Below, piece by piece: positions 36,174-48,341 of a stretch of DNA of 64,000 bases. The DNA is from Kingdonia uniflora (Eukaryota > Streptophyta > Magnoliopsida > Ranunculales > Circaeasteraceae), in NCBI GenBank assembly GCA_014058105.1, contig JACGCM010002205.1, positions 2,356,001 through 2,420,000 on the forward strand. The letters run 5' to 3'. The stretch's first letter is position 1. Every line of letters begins with the position of its first letter. Both the position numbers and the translations under genes were made by a program. The notes below the pieces were generated by a model that was given only the letters and a program-made list of their open reading frames with translations, was not told the origin of the DNA and did no database searches.

Positions 36174-36868
36174 AATTAAGTTCGCAAGGTGATGGGAGAG
36201 TTACGGGGGGAATTAATATTTGATGGAGATGGGTGAGTTACAGGGGGAATTAATTTTTGAAGGAGATGATGGGGTAGTAGTTTTCTAAAATACATTTACT
36301 ATGGTTTAAGACGGGCTGGAGTGGTATGTGGGACCCTTAAATAGATTCATTTGTAATTAAAATCGCCACGTGGAGCTCTAATAAGTTTTCTTATCTGTCA
36401 TTTTTGTTTCCGGACTTCTTTCCATTCTGGTTCTATCGAACACTATACGCTGAATAATCATAGATGGGCGTGTAAATATACTCAGTAAGACATTTGAGCT
36501 AAGCATTAAAAGTCATTATGTAATGCTTAAAGATGGATGGATAAACAATGGAAGAGCGTAAAATGAGCATCATATCAATTGAAAACAAAAAAAGAGAATG
36601 GGAAAGTTAGAACTTGTTTTGGTTATGGGATTCAAGCTTCAATGTAAAAACTTAACTAGGCAAATCAAATTTAGTTTGGCAGGAAATTAGAGGGCAACTT
36701 GAAGAGAGTAATTGGAAGACGATAGGATGATTTTACCTTGAGGAGCTTCAATATAAGTAGCAAATCAATAGTGGGGAAATTAAAAGCAAATTAATGTGGA
36801 TTATCAATTGAAATCTCAAAGGGATGACTAAGAGTATTTTCTTTGTAACAGCCACCTTTATTTCTCAT
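36174..36868 (+). repeat. Unit U39, truncated unit (695 bp)
   Basis: Same truncation as U31 and U43: GAGCTCTAAT joins AAGTTTTCTTATCTG at 36380-36384. It matches U43 at 3,093 bp spacing with rare shared variants such as CATTTGAGCTAAG, ATGTAATGCT and GGATTATCAATTG. Confidence 0.93.
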
Positions 36869-37917
36869 AATTAAGATAGTAAGGAGAAATGCGAGTTACG
36901 GGGGAAATTTATTTTTAAAGGAGATGGGGAGTTTCAGGGGGAATTAATTATTGAAGGGGATGGTGGGAAAGTAGTTTTCTAAAATACATTTACTATGGTT
37001 TAAGACGGGCTGGAGTGGTATGTGGGACCCTTATAGAGATTCATTTGTAATTAAAATCACCACGTGGAGCTCTAATATTTGAGAGTTCCCTGAGGTGAGC
37101 TCTCCATCATAAAAATTCCTTGAATTTAATATAGTAGAATAGTTGCTTTTCTTTATACCATTTGTCGTGTTTGGGTTAATGTTCTTCATTTTTCATGTAG
37201 TAGTTGGATTTTCTGTTGTCTTCGAACTTTTTCTATTTGAAATAGTTGAAATGCTATTTTCAATGAATAAATATAAACTTTTAAGACTTAGATATTCGTA
37301 AATTAACCTTGAGCGACATTTAACATTGTTGGATCTAAAGGGACAGCTGATGAATGAACGACATCAAACAATGTGATATTTTTACTTGGATTGTTCTTGG
37401 TTTCTTTGGAATTCTTATGTTCGACAAAAATAAGTTTTCTTAACTGTCGTTTTTGTATATAGACTTATTTCCATCCTCTTTCCATCGAACACTATACGGT
37501 GAATAATCATTGATGGACGAGTAAATATACTCAGTAGGACATTTGAACGAAGGATTAAAAGTCATTATGAAAAGTGAAAAGATGGATGGATAAGCAATGA
37601 AAGAACATAATATGCGCATCATATCAATTGAAAACTAAAAGGTGGAAGGGGAAAGTTAGAACCTGCTTTTGTTGTGGGATTAAAGCATCAATGTTAAAAC
37701 TTGAATAGTAAAATCTAATTTAGGCTGGCAGGAAATTCGAGGGTAATTTAAAGAGCGTAATTAGAGGACTATAGGATGATGTTATCTTGAGGAGCTTCGT
37801 AATTAGCAGCAAATCAATAGTGGGGAAATTAGCAGCAAATAAATGAGGATTATAAATAGAAATGTCTAAGGGAAGACTAAGAGTATTTTCTTTGTAACAA
37901 CCATCTTGATTTCTCAA
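36869..37917 (+). repeat. Unit U40, 1,049 bp, type A end; pairs with U44
   Basis: Standard length. It shares with U44, 3,093 bp downstream, an AGAAATGCGAG start and GTTGTCTTCGAAC with an altered follow-on. Its last half switches to the 32.5-kb block type. Confidence 0.91.
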
Positions 37918-39002
37918 AATTAAGATAGAAAGGTGGTGGGCGAGTTACGAATGGAATTAATTTTTAAAAGAAATGGGTGAGTTGCAGGGGGAATTAATTT
38001 TTGAAGGAGATGGGTGAGTTACAGGGGGAATTAATTTTTGAAGGTGATGGTGGGAAAGTAGTTTTCTAAAATATATTTATTCTTGTTTAAGACATGCGGA
38101 GTGGTATGTGGGATCCTTAAAGAGATTCAATTGCAATTTATATCGCGACGTGGAGCTCTAATATTTGAGAGTTCCCTGAGGAGAGCTCTCCATCATTAAA
38201 TTTCCTTAAATTTCATATAGAAGTATAGTTATTTCATTTTGTAGCATTTGTCGTTTTTGGGAGAATGTTCTTCTTATTTCACATAGTAGTTGGATTCTCA
38301 GTCGTCTTCGAAGTTTAGCTATTCGAAATCGCTGAAATGGAATTTTCAATGAATTAATATAAACTTTTAAGATTTAGATATTCGAAAATTGTCCTTGAAC
38401 GACATTTGACATTGTAGGTTCTACAAAGACTACTGATGAATTAACAACATCAAACGGTGCCATAATTTTACCGGGATTGTTCTTAGTTTTTTTTGGCATT
38501 CCTACGTTGGACAAAAATTAGTTTTCTTAACTATTATTTTTGTTTACAGACTTCTTTCCATCCTGGTTCCATCAATCACTATACGCTGAATAAATATAGA
38601 TGGTAATGTAAATATACTCAGTAAAACATTTGAACGATGGATTAAAAGTTATTATGAAAAGATAAAACATAGATGGATAAATAATGAAGGAACATAAAAT
38701 GAGTATCATATTAATTGAAAACTAAAAGAGAGATGGGGAAAGTGAGAACCTGTTTTGGTTGTGGGATTCAAGCGTCAATGTTAAAACCTGACTAGAAAAA
38801 TAAAATTTAGTTTGGCAGGAAATTTGAGGGTAATTTAAGAGCGTAATTGGAAGACGATAAGATGATGTTACCTTGAGGAGCTTCGAAACTTGCAGCAAAT
38901 CAATAGTGGGGAAATTAGCAGCAAATAAATGCGGATTATAAATGGAAATGCTAAGGGACGTCTAAGATTATTTTATTTGTAACAACCACCATTATTTATC
39001 AA
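37918..39002 (+). repeat. Unit U41, 1,085 bp, three subrepeats, variant B end; pairs with U35
   Basis: Second copy of U35, 4,870 bp downstream, with the same ACGAATGGAATT first subrepeat and the GGGACGTCTAAG end. A one-base loss near 38838 (GTAATTTAAGAGCG) breaks the 65-codon frame that is open in U35 and U48. Confidence 0.92.
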
Positions 39003-39266
39003 AATTAAGATAGTAAGGAGATGGGTGAGTTACGGGGGGAATTAATTTTTGAAGGAGATGGGTGAGTTACAGGGGGAATTAATTTTTGAAGGATATGGTG
39101 GTGAAGTAGTTTACTAAAATACATTTACTGTGGTTTAAGACGGGCTGGAGTGGTATGTGGGACCCTTAAAGAGATTCATTTGTAATTAAAATCGCCACGT
39201 GGAGCTCTAATTTTTGTGAGTTTCCTGAATTAATTTTTCTTTGTAACAGTCACCTTTATTTATCAT
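39003..39266 (+). repeat. Unit U42, very short unit (264 bp)
   Basis: Same join as the other very short units, TTTCCTGAATTAATTTTTC at about 39227. It precedes truncated unit U43, repeating the U38-U39 order. Confidence 0.92.
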
Positions 39267-39961
39267 AATTAAGTTAGTAAGAAGATGGGCGAGTTACGGG
39301 GGGAATTAATATTTGAAGGAGATGGGTGAGTTACAGGGGGAATTAATTTTTGAAGGAGATGGTGGGGTAGTAGTTTTCTAAAATACATTTACTACGGTTT
39401 ATGACGGCCTGGAGTGGTATGTGGGACCCTTAAATAGATTCATTTGAAATTGAAATCGCCACGTGGAGCTCTAATAAGTTTTCTTATCTGTCATTTTTTT
39501 TTTCGGACTTCTTTCTATTTTGGATCTATCGAACACTATATGCTGAATAATCATAGATGGGCGTGTAAATATACTCAGTAAGACATTTGAGCTAAGGATT
39601 AAAAGTCCATATGTAATGCTAAAAGATGGATGGATAAACAATGGAAGAAGATAAAATGAGCATCATATCAATTGAAAACAATAAAAGAGAATGGGAAAGT
39701 TAGAACCTGTTTTGGTTGTGGGATTCAAGCTTCAATGTAAAATCTTTACTAGAGAAATCAAATTTAGTTTTGCAGGAAATTAGAGGTCAAATTGAAGAGA
39801 GTAATTGGAAGACGATAGTATGATGTTACCTTGAGGAGCTTCAATATAAGTAGCAAATCAATAGTGGGGAAATTAGAAGCAAATAAATGTGGATTATCAA
39901 TTGAAATCTCAAAGGGATGGCTAAGAGTATTTTCTGTGCAACAGCCACCTTGATTTCACAT
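39267..39961 (+). repeat. Unit U43, truncated unit (695 bp)
   Basis: Third copy of the truncated type, with the join at 39473-39477. It is about 94% identical to U39 by eye over 190 bases after the join. Confidence 0.93.
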
Positions 39962-41009
39962 AATTAAGATAGTAAGGAGAAATGCGAGTTGCGGGGGGAA
40001 TTAATTTTTGAAGGAGATGGGGAGTTTCAAGGGGAATTAATTATTGAAGGGGATGGTGGGAAAGTAGTTTTCTAAAATTTATTTACTATGGTTTTAGACG
40101 GGCTGGAGTGGTATGTGGGACCCTTAAAAAGATTCATTTGTAATTAAAATTGCCACGTGGAGCTCTAATATTTGAGAGTTCCCTGAGGAGAGCTCTCCAT
40201 CATCAAAATTCCTTGAATTTAATATAGAAGTATAGTTGCTTTTCTTTGTACCATTTGTCGTGTTTGGGTGAATGTTCTTCATTTTTTACGTAGTAGTTGG
40301 ATTTTCTGTTGTCTTCGAACCGTTTCTATTTGAAATAGTTGAAATGTTATTTTCAATGAATAAATATAAACTTTTATGTCTTAGATATTCGTAAATTAAC
40401 CTTGAGCGACATTTGACATTTTTGGATCTAAAGGGACTACTGATGAATGAACGACATCAAACAATGTGATATTTTTACCTGGATTGTTCTTGGTTTTTTG
40501 GAATTCTTACGTTGGACAAAAATAAGTTTTCTTAACTGTCGTTTTTGCATACAGACTACTTTCCATCCTGGTTCCATCGAACACTATACGCTGAATAATA
40601 ATAGATGGTCGTGTAAATAAACTCAGTAAGACATTTGTGCGAAGGATAAAAAGTTATTATGGAAAGCTAAAAGATGGATAGATAAGCAATGAAAAAGCAT
40701 AAAATGAGCATCATTTCAATTGAAAACTAAAAGGGTGAAGGGTAAAGTTAAAACCTTTTTTGGTTGTGGGATTCAAGCTCCAATGTTAAAACTTAAATAG
40801 AGAAATCAAATTTAGTTTGGCAGGAAATTCAGGGGTAATTTAAAGAGAGTAATTAGAAGACGATAGGTTGATGTTACCTTGAGGAGCTTCGAAATTAGCA
40901 GCAAATCAATAGTGGGGAAATTATCAGCAAATAAATGAGGATTATAAATAAAAATGTGTAAGGGAAGACTAAGAGTATTTTCTTTATAACAGCCACCTTG
41001 ATTTCTCAT
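39962..41009 (+). repeat. Unit U44, 1,048 bp, type A end; pairs with U40
   Basis: Standard unit completing the second copy of the 3,093-bp block. The 65-codon frame is open at 40812-41009. Confidence 0.91.
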
Positions 41010-42033
41010 AATTAAGATATTAAGAAGATGGGCGAGTTTCGAGAGGAATTAATTTTTGAAGGAGATGGGTGATTTTCGGGGGGAATTAATTTTTGAAGAA
41101 GATTGTGGGAAAGTTGTTTTATGAATTACATTTACTGTGGCTTTAGACGGGCCGGAGTGCTATGTGGGACCCTTAAAGAGATTCATTTGTAATTAAAATC
41201 GCCACGTGGAGCACTAATTTTTTAGAGTTCCCTGAGGAGATCTCTCCATCATTCAAATTCCTTGAATGTCATATTAAAGTTTAGTTAATTGTCGTTGTAC
41301 CATTTGTCGTGTTTGGGTAAATGTTCTTCTTTTTTCTCGTAGAAGTTGGATTCTCAGTTGTCTTCGAAGATTAACAATTTGAAATAGTTGAAATGTTATT
41401 TTTAATGAATAAATATAAACTTTTAAGATTTAGACATTCGTAAAGTAACCATGAACGACATTTGACATTGTTGGTTCTACAGGTACTACTGATGAATGAA
41501 CAACATCAAACAATGTGATATTTTTACCGGGATTGTTCTTTGTTTTTTTGGCAATCTTACGTTGGACCAAAATAAGTTTTCTTAACTGTCATTTTTGTAT
41601 ACAGACTTATTTCCATCCTTGTTCCATCGAGCACTTTACGGTGAATAATCATTGATGGTCGTGTAAATATACTCAGTAGGACATTTGAACGAAGGATTAA
41701 AAGTCATTATGAAAAGCGAAAAGATGGATGGATAAGCAATGAAAGAACATAATATGCGCATCATATCAATTGAAAACTGAAAGGTGGAAGGGGAAAGTCT
41801 GAACCTGCTTTTGTTGTGGGATTAAAGCATCAATGTTAAAACTTGAATAGTTAAATCTAATTTAGGCTGGCAGGAAATTCGAGGGAAATTTAAAGAGCGT
41901 AATTAGAGGACTATAGGATGATGTTACCTTGAGGAGCTTCGAAATTAGCAGTAAATAAATGAGGATTATAAATAGAAATGTCTAAGGGAAGACTAAGATT
42001 ATTTTCTTTGTAACAGCCACCTTGATTTCTCTT
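41010..42033 (+). repeat. Unit U45, 1,024 bp, slippage deletion, mixed A/B end
   Basis: About 25 bp is missing at about 41951, again at the AAATTAGCAG direct repeat, an event independent of U5. The end reads GGAAGACTAAGATTATT, a type A start with a type B finish, as expected from exchange or conversion inside this short stretch. Confidence 0.9.
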
Positions 42034-43098
42034 AATTAAGATAGTTAGAAGATGGGCGTGTTACGGGGGGAATTATTTTTGAAGGAGATGGGTGAGTTAC
42101 AGGGGGAATAAATTTAAGAAGGAGAAGGGTGAGTTACTGGGGGAATTAATTTTTGAAGGAGATGGTGGGAAAGTAGTTTTCTAATATATATTTACTTTTG
42201 TTTAAGACGGGCTAGAGTGGTATGTGGGGCCCTTAAAGACACTCAATTGTAATTAAAATTGCCACGTGGAGCTCTTATATTTGGGAGTTCCCTTAGGAGA
42301 GCTCTCCATCATCCAAATTCCTTGAATTTCATATAGAAGTATAGTTGTTTCTCTTTGTACCATTTGTCATGTCTTGGAGAATGTTCTTCTTTTTTCACGT
42401 AGTAGTTGGATTCTTAGTTGTCTTCGAAGTTTAGCTATTTGAAATAGTTGAAATGTTACTTTTAATGAATAAATATAATCTTTTAAGATTTAGATATTCG
42501 CAAACTAACAATGAACGACATTTGACATTGTTCGTTCTACAGGTACTACTGATTAAGCTATTTTTACCGCGATTGTTCTTGGTTTTTTTGGCATTCCATC
42601 GTTGGACAAAAATAAGTTTCCTTAACTATCGTTTTTTTTACAGACTTATTTCCATCCTGGTTCCATCGATCACTATACGCTGAATAATCATAGATGGTCG
42701 TGTAAATATACTCAGAAAGACATTTGAATGAATGATTAAAAGTCATTATGAAAAGCTAAAAGATGGATGGATAAACAATGAAAGAACATAAAATGCGCAT
42801 CATATCAATTGAAAATTAAAATAGAGAAGGGGAAAGTTAGAACCTGTATTGATTGTGGGATTCAAGCGTCAATGTTAAAACCTGAATAGAGAAATCAAAT
42901 TTAGTTTGGCAGGAAATTAGAGGGTAATTTGATGAGAGTAATTAGAAGACGATAGGATGATGTTACCTTGAGGAGCTTCGAAATTAGCAGAAAATCAATA
43001 GTGGGGAAATTAGCTACCAATAAATGAGGATTTTAAATAGACATGTCTAAGGGAAGACTAAGAGTATTTTCTTTGTAACCGCCACCTTGATTTCTCAT
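42034..43098 (+). repeat. Unit U46, 1,065 bp, three subrepeats and a 22-bp deletion
   Basis: Three subrepeats lie at about 42045-42160. Near 42556 the usual GATGAATGAACAACATCAAAC stretch is reduced to GATTAAGC, which puts a private plus-strand frame (42453-42683) together. Confidence 0.9.
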
Positions 43099-44148
43099 AA
43101 TTATGATAGTAAGAAGATGGGCGAGTTACGGGGGGAATTAATTTTTGAAAGAGATGGGCGAGTTTCAGGGGGAATTAATTTTGGAAGGAAATGGTAGGAA
43201 AGTAGTTTTCAAAAATACATTTACTGTGGTTTAAGACGGGCTGGACTGCTATTTGGGACCCTTAAAGGGATTCATTTGTAATTAAAATTGCCACGTGGAG
43301 CTCTAATATTTTAGAGTTCCTTGAGGAGGGCTCTCCATCATCCAAATTGCTTGAATGTCATATAGAAGTATAGTTGTTTGTTTTTGTACCATTTGTTGTG
43401 TTTGGGTGAACGTTCTTCTTTTTTCACGTAGAAGTTGGATTCTCAGTTGTCTTCGAAGTTTAGCTATTTGAAATAGTTAAAATGTTATTTTTACTGAATA
43501 AATATAAACTTTTAAGATTTAGATATTCGTAAACTAACCTTGAACAACATTTGACATTGTTGGTTCTACTGGGAGTACTGATGAATGAACAACATCAAAC
43601 AATGCGATATTTTTATCGGGATTGTTCTTTGTTTTTTTGGCAATCTTACGTTGGACCAAAATAAGTTTTCTTAACTACAGTTTTTGTATGCAGACTTATT
43701 TCCATCCTGGTTCCATCGAACACTATACGATGAATAATCATAGATGGTCGTGTAAATATACTTAGTAAGACATTTGAACGAAGGATTAAAAGTCATTATG
43801 AAAAGCGAAAAGATGGATGGATAAGCAATGAAAGAACATAAAATGAGCATCATATCAATTGAAAACTAAAAGGTGGAAGGGGAAAGTCTGAACCTGCTTT
43901 TGTTGTGGGATTAAAGCATCAATGTTAAAACTTGAATAGAGAAATCTAATTTAGGTTGGCAGGAAATTCGAGGGAAATTTAAAGAGCGTAATTAGAGGAC
44001 TATAGGATGATGTTACCTTGTGGAGTTTCGAAATAAGCAGCAAATCAATAGTGGGGAAATTAGCAGAAAATAAATGAGGATTATATATAGAAATGTCTAA
44101 GGGATGACTAAGAATATTTTCTTTGTAACAACCATCTTGGTTTCTCAA
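43099..44148 (+). repeat. Unit U47, 1,050 bp, type A end
   Basis: Standard unit. From about 43620 it follows the 32.5-kb block type (GCAATCTTACG, GGATTAAAGCATCAATG). Frames are open at 43671-43853 and 43951-44148. Confidence 0.91.
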
Positions 44149-45198
44149 AATTTGGATAGTAAGGAGATGGGCGAGTTACGAATGGAATTAATTTTTGAAA
44201 TAAATGGGTTAGTTACAGGGGGAATTAATTTTTGAAGGTGATGGAGGGAAAGTAGTTTTCTAAAGTATATTTACTCTTGTTTAAGACGTGCGGAGTGGTA
44301 TGTGGGACCCTTAAAGAGATTCAATTGTAATTTAAATCGCCACGTGGAGCTCTAATATTTGAGAGTTCCCTTAGGAGAGCTCTCCATCATTAAAATTCCA
44401 TGAATTTCATATTGAAGTATAGTTATTTGTGTTTGTAGCATTTGTCGTGTTTGGGAAAATGTTCTTCTTATTTCACATAGTTGTTGGATTCTCAGTCGTC
44501 TTCGAAGTTTAGCTATTCGAAATAGCTGAAAGGTAATTTTTAATGAATTAATATAAACTTTTAAGATTTAGATATTCACAAATTATCCTTGAACAATATT
44601 TGACATTGTAGGTTCTACAGAAACTACTGATGAATGAACAACATCAAACAATGTGATATTTTTACCGGGATTGTTCCTGGTTTTTTTTGGCATTCCTACG
44701 TTGGACCAAAATCAGTTTTCCTAACTATCATTTTTGTTTACAGACTTCTTTCCATCCTGGTTCTATCGATCACTATACGCTGAATAATCATAGGCGGTAA
44801 TGTAAATATACTCAGTAAAACATTTGAACGAAGGATTAAAAGTCATTATGAAAAGATAAAAGATAGATGGATAAACAATGAAAGAACATAAAATGAGCAT
44901 CATATTAATTGAAAACTAAAAGAGAGAAAGGGAAAGTGAGAACCATTTTTGGTTGTGGGATTCAACCGTCAATGTTAAAACCTGACTAGAAAAATAAAAT
45001 TTAGTTTGGCAGGAAATTTGAGGCTAATTTGAAGAGCGGAATTGGAAGACGATAAGATGATGTTACCTTGAGGAGCTTCGAAATTAGCAGAACATCAATG
45101 GTGGGGAAATTAGCAGCAAATAAATGAGGATTATAAATAGAAATGCCTAAGGGACGTCTAAGATTATTTTCTTTGTAACAGCCACCATTATTTATCAT
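44149..45198 (+). repeat. Unit U48, 1,050 bp, variant B end; relative of U35 and U41
   Basis: Carries ACGAATGGAATT in the first subrepeat and the GGGACGTCTAAG end, but has only two subrepeats where U35 and U41 have three. It is therefore a sister copy that differs by one subrepeat. The 65-codon frame is open at 45001-45198. Confidence 0.91.
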
Positions 45199-46244
45199 AA
45201 TTAAGATAGTAAGGAGATGGGCGAGTTATGGGGGGAATTAATTTCTGAAGGAGTTGGGTGAGTTACAGGGGGAATTAATTTTTGAAAAAGATGGTGGGAA
45301 AGTAGTTTTCTAAAATACATTTACTATGGTTGAAGACGGGCTGAAGTGGTATGTGGGACCCTTAAATAGATTCATTTGTAATTAAAATCGCCACGTGGAT
45401 CTCTAATATTTGAGAGTTACTTGAGGAGAACACTCCGTCATCCAAATTCCTTGAATTCGGTATAGAAGTATAGTTGTTTATCTTTGTACCATTTGTCGTG
45501 TTTGGGTGAATTTCCATTTTTCACGTAGTAGTTCGATTCTCAGTTGTCTTCAAAGTTTAGCAATTTTAAATAGTAGAAATGTTATTTTCAATGAATAAAT
45601 ATAAACTATTAAGATTTTGATATTCGGAAACTAACCTTGGACGACATTTGACATTGTTTATTCTACAGGGACTACTGATGAATGAACAACTTCAAAGAAT
45701 GTGATACTTTTTCCGGAATTGTTCTTTGTTTTTTTGGAATTCCTACGTTGGGCCAAAATAAGTTTTCTTATCTGTTGTTTTTGCTTTCAGACTTCTTTCC
45801 ATCCTGGTTCCATCGAACACTATACGCTGAATAATCACAGATGGGCGCTTAAATATACTCAGTAAGACATTTAAACGAAGGATTTAAAGTCATTATGAAA
45901 TACTAAAAGATGGATGGATAAACAATGAAAGAACATAAAATGAGCATCAAATGAATTTAAAACTTAAAGGGAGATGGGAAAGTTAGAACCTGTTTAGGTT
46001 GTGGGATTCAAGCTTCAATGTAAAAACTTTAATAGAGAAATAAAATTTAGTTTTGCTGGAAATTATAGGGTAACTTGAAGAGAGAAATTGGAAGATGATA
46101 GGATGATGTTACCTTGAGGAGCTTCGAAATTAGCAGCAAAACAATAGTGGGGAAATTAGCAGCAAATAAATGTGGATTATAAATTGAAATGTCAAAGGGA
46201 AGACTAAGAGTATTTTCTTTGCAACAGCCACCTTGAATTCTCAT
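45199..46244 (+). repeat. Unit U49, 1,046 bp, type A end; like U50
   Basis: Second half carries the private set TTTTTCCGGAATTG, GGGCCAAAATAAG, CACAGATGGGCG and GAGAGAAATTGGAAGATG, shared with the next unit. Confidence 0.91.
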
Positions 46245-47291
46245 AATTAAGATAGTAAGAAGATGGGCGAGTTACGGGGGAAATTAGTTTTTGAAGGAGA
46301 TGGGTGAGTTTCTGGGGGAATTAATTTCGGAAGGAGATGGTGGGAATTTAGTTTTCCAGAATACATTTACTGCGGTTTAAGACGGGCTGGAGTGGCATGT
46401 GGGACCCTAAAAGAGATTCATTTGTAATTAAAATCGCCACGTGGAGCTCTAATATTTGATAGTTTCTTGAGGAGAGCTCTACATCATCCAAATTCCTTGA
46501 ATTTAATGTAGAAGTATAGTTTTTTTTTTTTACCATTTGTCGTGTTTGGGTGAATGTTCTTCTTTTTACACGTAGTAGTTGGATTCTAAGTTGTCTTTGA
46601 AATTTAGCTATTTCTAATAGTTGAAATGTTATTTTCAATATATAAATTTAAACTTTTATGATTTAGATATTCGTTAACTTATCTTGAACGACATTTGACA
46701 TTGCTGGTTCTACAGGGACTACTGATGAATGAACAACATAAAAGAATGTGATACTTTTTCCGGAATTGTTCTTTGTTTATTTGGAATTCCTACGTTGGGC
46801 CAAAATAAATATTCTTATCTGTTGTGTTTGCTTTCAGACTTCTTTCCATCCTGGTTCCATCGAACACTATACGCTGAATAATCACAGATAGGCGCTTTAA
46901 TATACTCAGTAAGACATTTAAACGAAGGATTAAAAGTCATTATGAATAGCTTAAAGATGGATGGATAAACAATGAAAGAACATAAAATGAGCATCATAAG
47001 AATTAAAAACTTAAAGAGAGATGGGAAAGTTAGAACCTGTTTAGGTTGTGGGATTCAAGCTTCAATGTAAAAGCTTTAATAGAGAAATAAAATTTAGTTT
47101 GGCAGGAAATTAAAAGGTAACTTGAAGAGTGAAATTGGAAGATGATAGGATGATGTTACCTTGAGGTGCTTCGAAATTAGCAGCAAAACAATAGTGGGGA
47201 AATTAGCAGCAAATAAATGTGGATTATAAATTGAAATGTCAAAGGGAAGACTAAGAGAATTTTCTTTGCAACAGCCACCTTGATTTCTCAT
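46245..47291 (+). repeat. Unit U50, 1,047 bp, type A end; adjacent sister of U49
   Basis: From about 45669 to 47750 two successive periods at 1,047 bp share the same rare variants, which suggests a recent tandem duplication of one unit. The terminal frames at 46047-46244 and 47094-47291 encode close variants of one peptide. A private 96-codon minus-strand frame lies at 46348-46638. Confidence 0.91.
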
Positions 47292-48341
47292 AATTAAGAT
47301 AGTAAGGAGATGGGCGAGTTACGGGGGGAATTAGTTTTTGAAGGAGATGGGTGAGTTTCTGGGGGAATTAATTTCGGAAGGAGATGGTGGGAATGTAGTT
47401 TTCCAAAATACATTTACTGCGGTTTAAGACGGGCTGGAGTGGTATGTGGGACCCTAAAAGAGATTCATTTGTAATTAAAATCGCCACGTGGAGCTCTAAT
47501 ATTTGATAGTTCCCTGAAGAGAGCTCTACATCATCCAAATTCCTTGAATTTAATATAGAAGTATAGTAGTTTTTCTTTGTACCATTTGTCGTGTTTGGGT
47601 GAATGTTCTTCTTTTTACACGTAGTAGTTGGATTCTTAGTTGTCTTCGAAGTTTAGCTATTTGTAATAGTTGAAATGTTATTTTCAATATATAAATTTAA
47701 ACTTTTATGATTTAGATATTCGTTAACTAATCTTGAATGACATTTGACTTTGCTGGTTTTATAGGGACTACTGATGAATGAACAACATCAAACAATGTGA
47801 TATTTTTGTCGAGATTGTTGTTGGTTTTTTTGGCATTCTTTCCAAGGACCAAAATAAATTTTCTTAACTGTCATTTTTGTATACAGACTTCTTTCCATCC
47901 GGGTTCCATCGAACACTATACGCTAAATAATCATAGATGTTCGTGTAAATATACTCAGTAAGACATTTGAACGAAGGATTAAAAGTAATTATGAAAGGCT
48001 AATAGATGGATGGATAAGCAATGAAAGAACATAAAATGGGTATTATATCAATTGAAGACTAAAAGAGAGAAGGGTAAAGTAAGATCCTGTTTTGGTTGTG
48101 GAATTCAAGCGTCAATGTAAAAACTTTAATATAGAAATAAAATTTAGTTTGGCAGGAAATTAGAGGGTAATTTGAAGAGAGTAATTTAATGACGATAGGA
48201 TGATGTTACCTTGAAGAGCTTCAAAATTAGCAGCAAATCAATAATGGGGAAATTAGCAGCAAATAAATGATTATTACAAATAGAAATGTCTAAGGGAAGA
48301 CAAAGAGTATTTTCTTTGTAACAGCCACCTTGATTTCTCAT
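47292..48341 (+). repeat. Unit U51, 1,050 bp, type A end
   Basis: First half continues the U49/U50 subfamily (GGAATTAGTTTTTG, TTTCGGAAGG, a TTTTTACACG tract). The second half returns to the general type. Confidence 0.91.

Noticed and set aside
34134..36400. Assembly error as the sole explanation of odd units
   Set aside because: The same joins recur at several separate places with their own private variants, which a single misassembly would not create. The possibility stays open for the private joins.
46348..46638. Minus-strand 96-codon frame, the longest in the window
   Set aside because: It is a private extension of the recurrent T-rich-segment frame in one unit and is not shared by its sister units.
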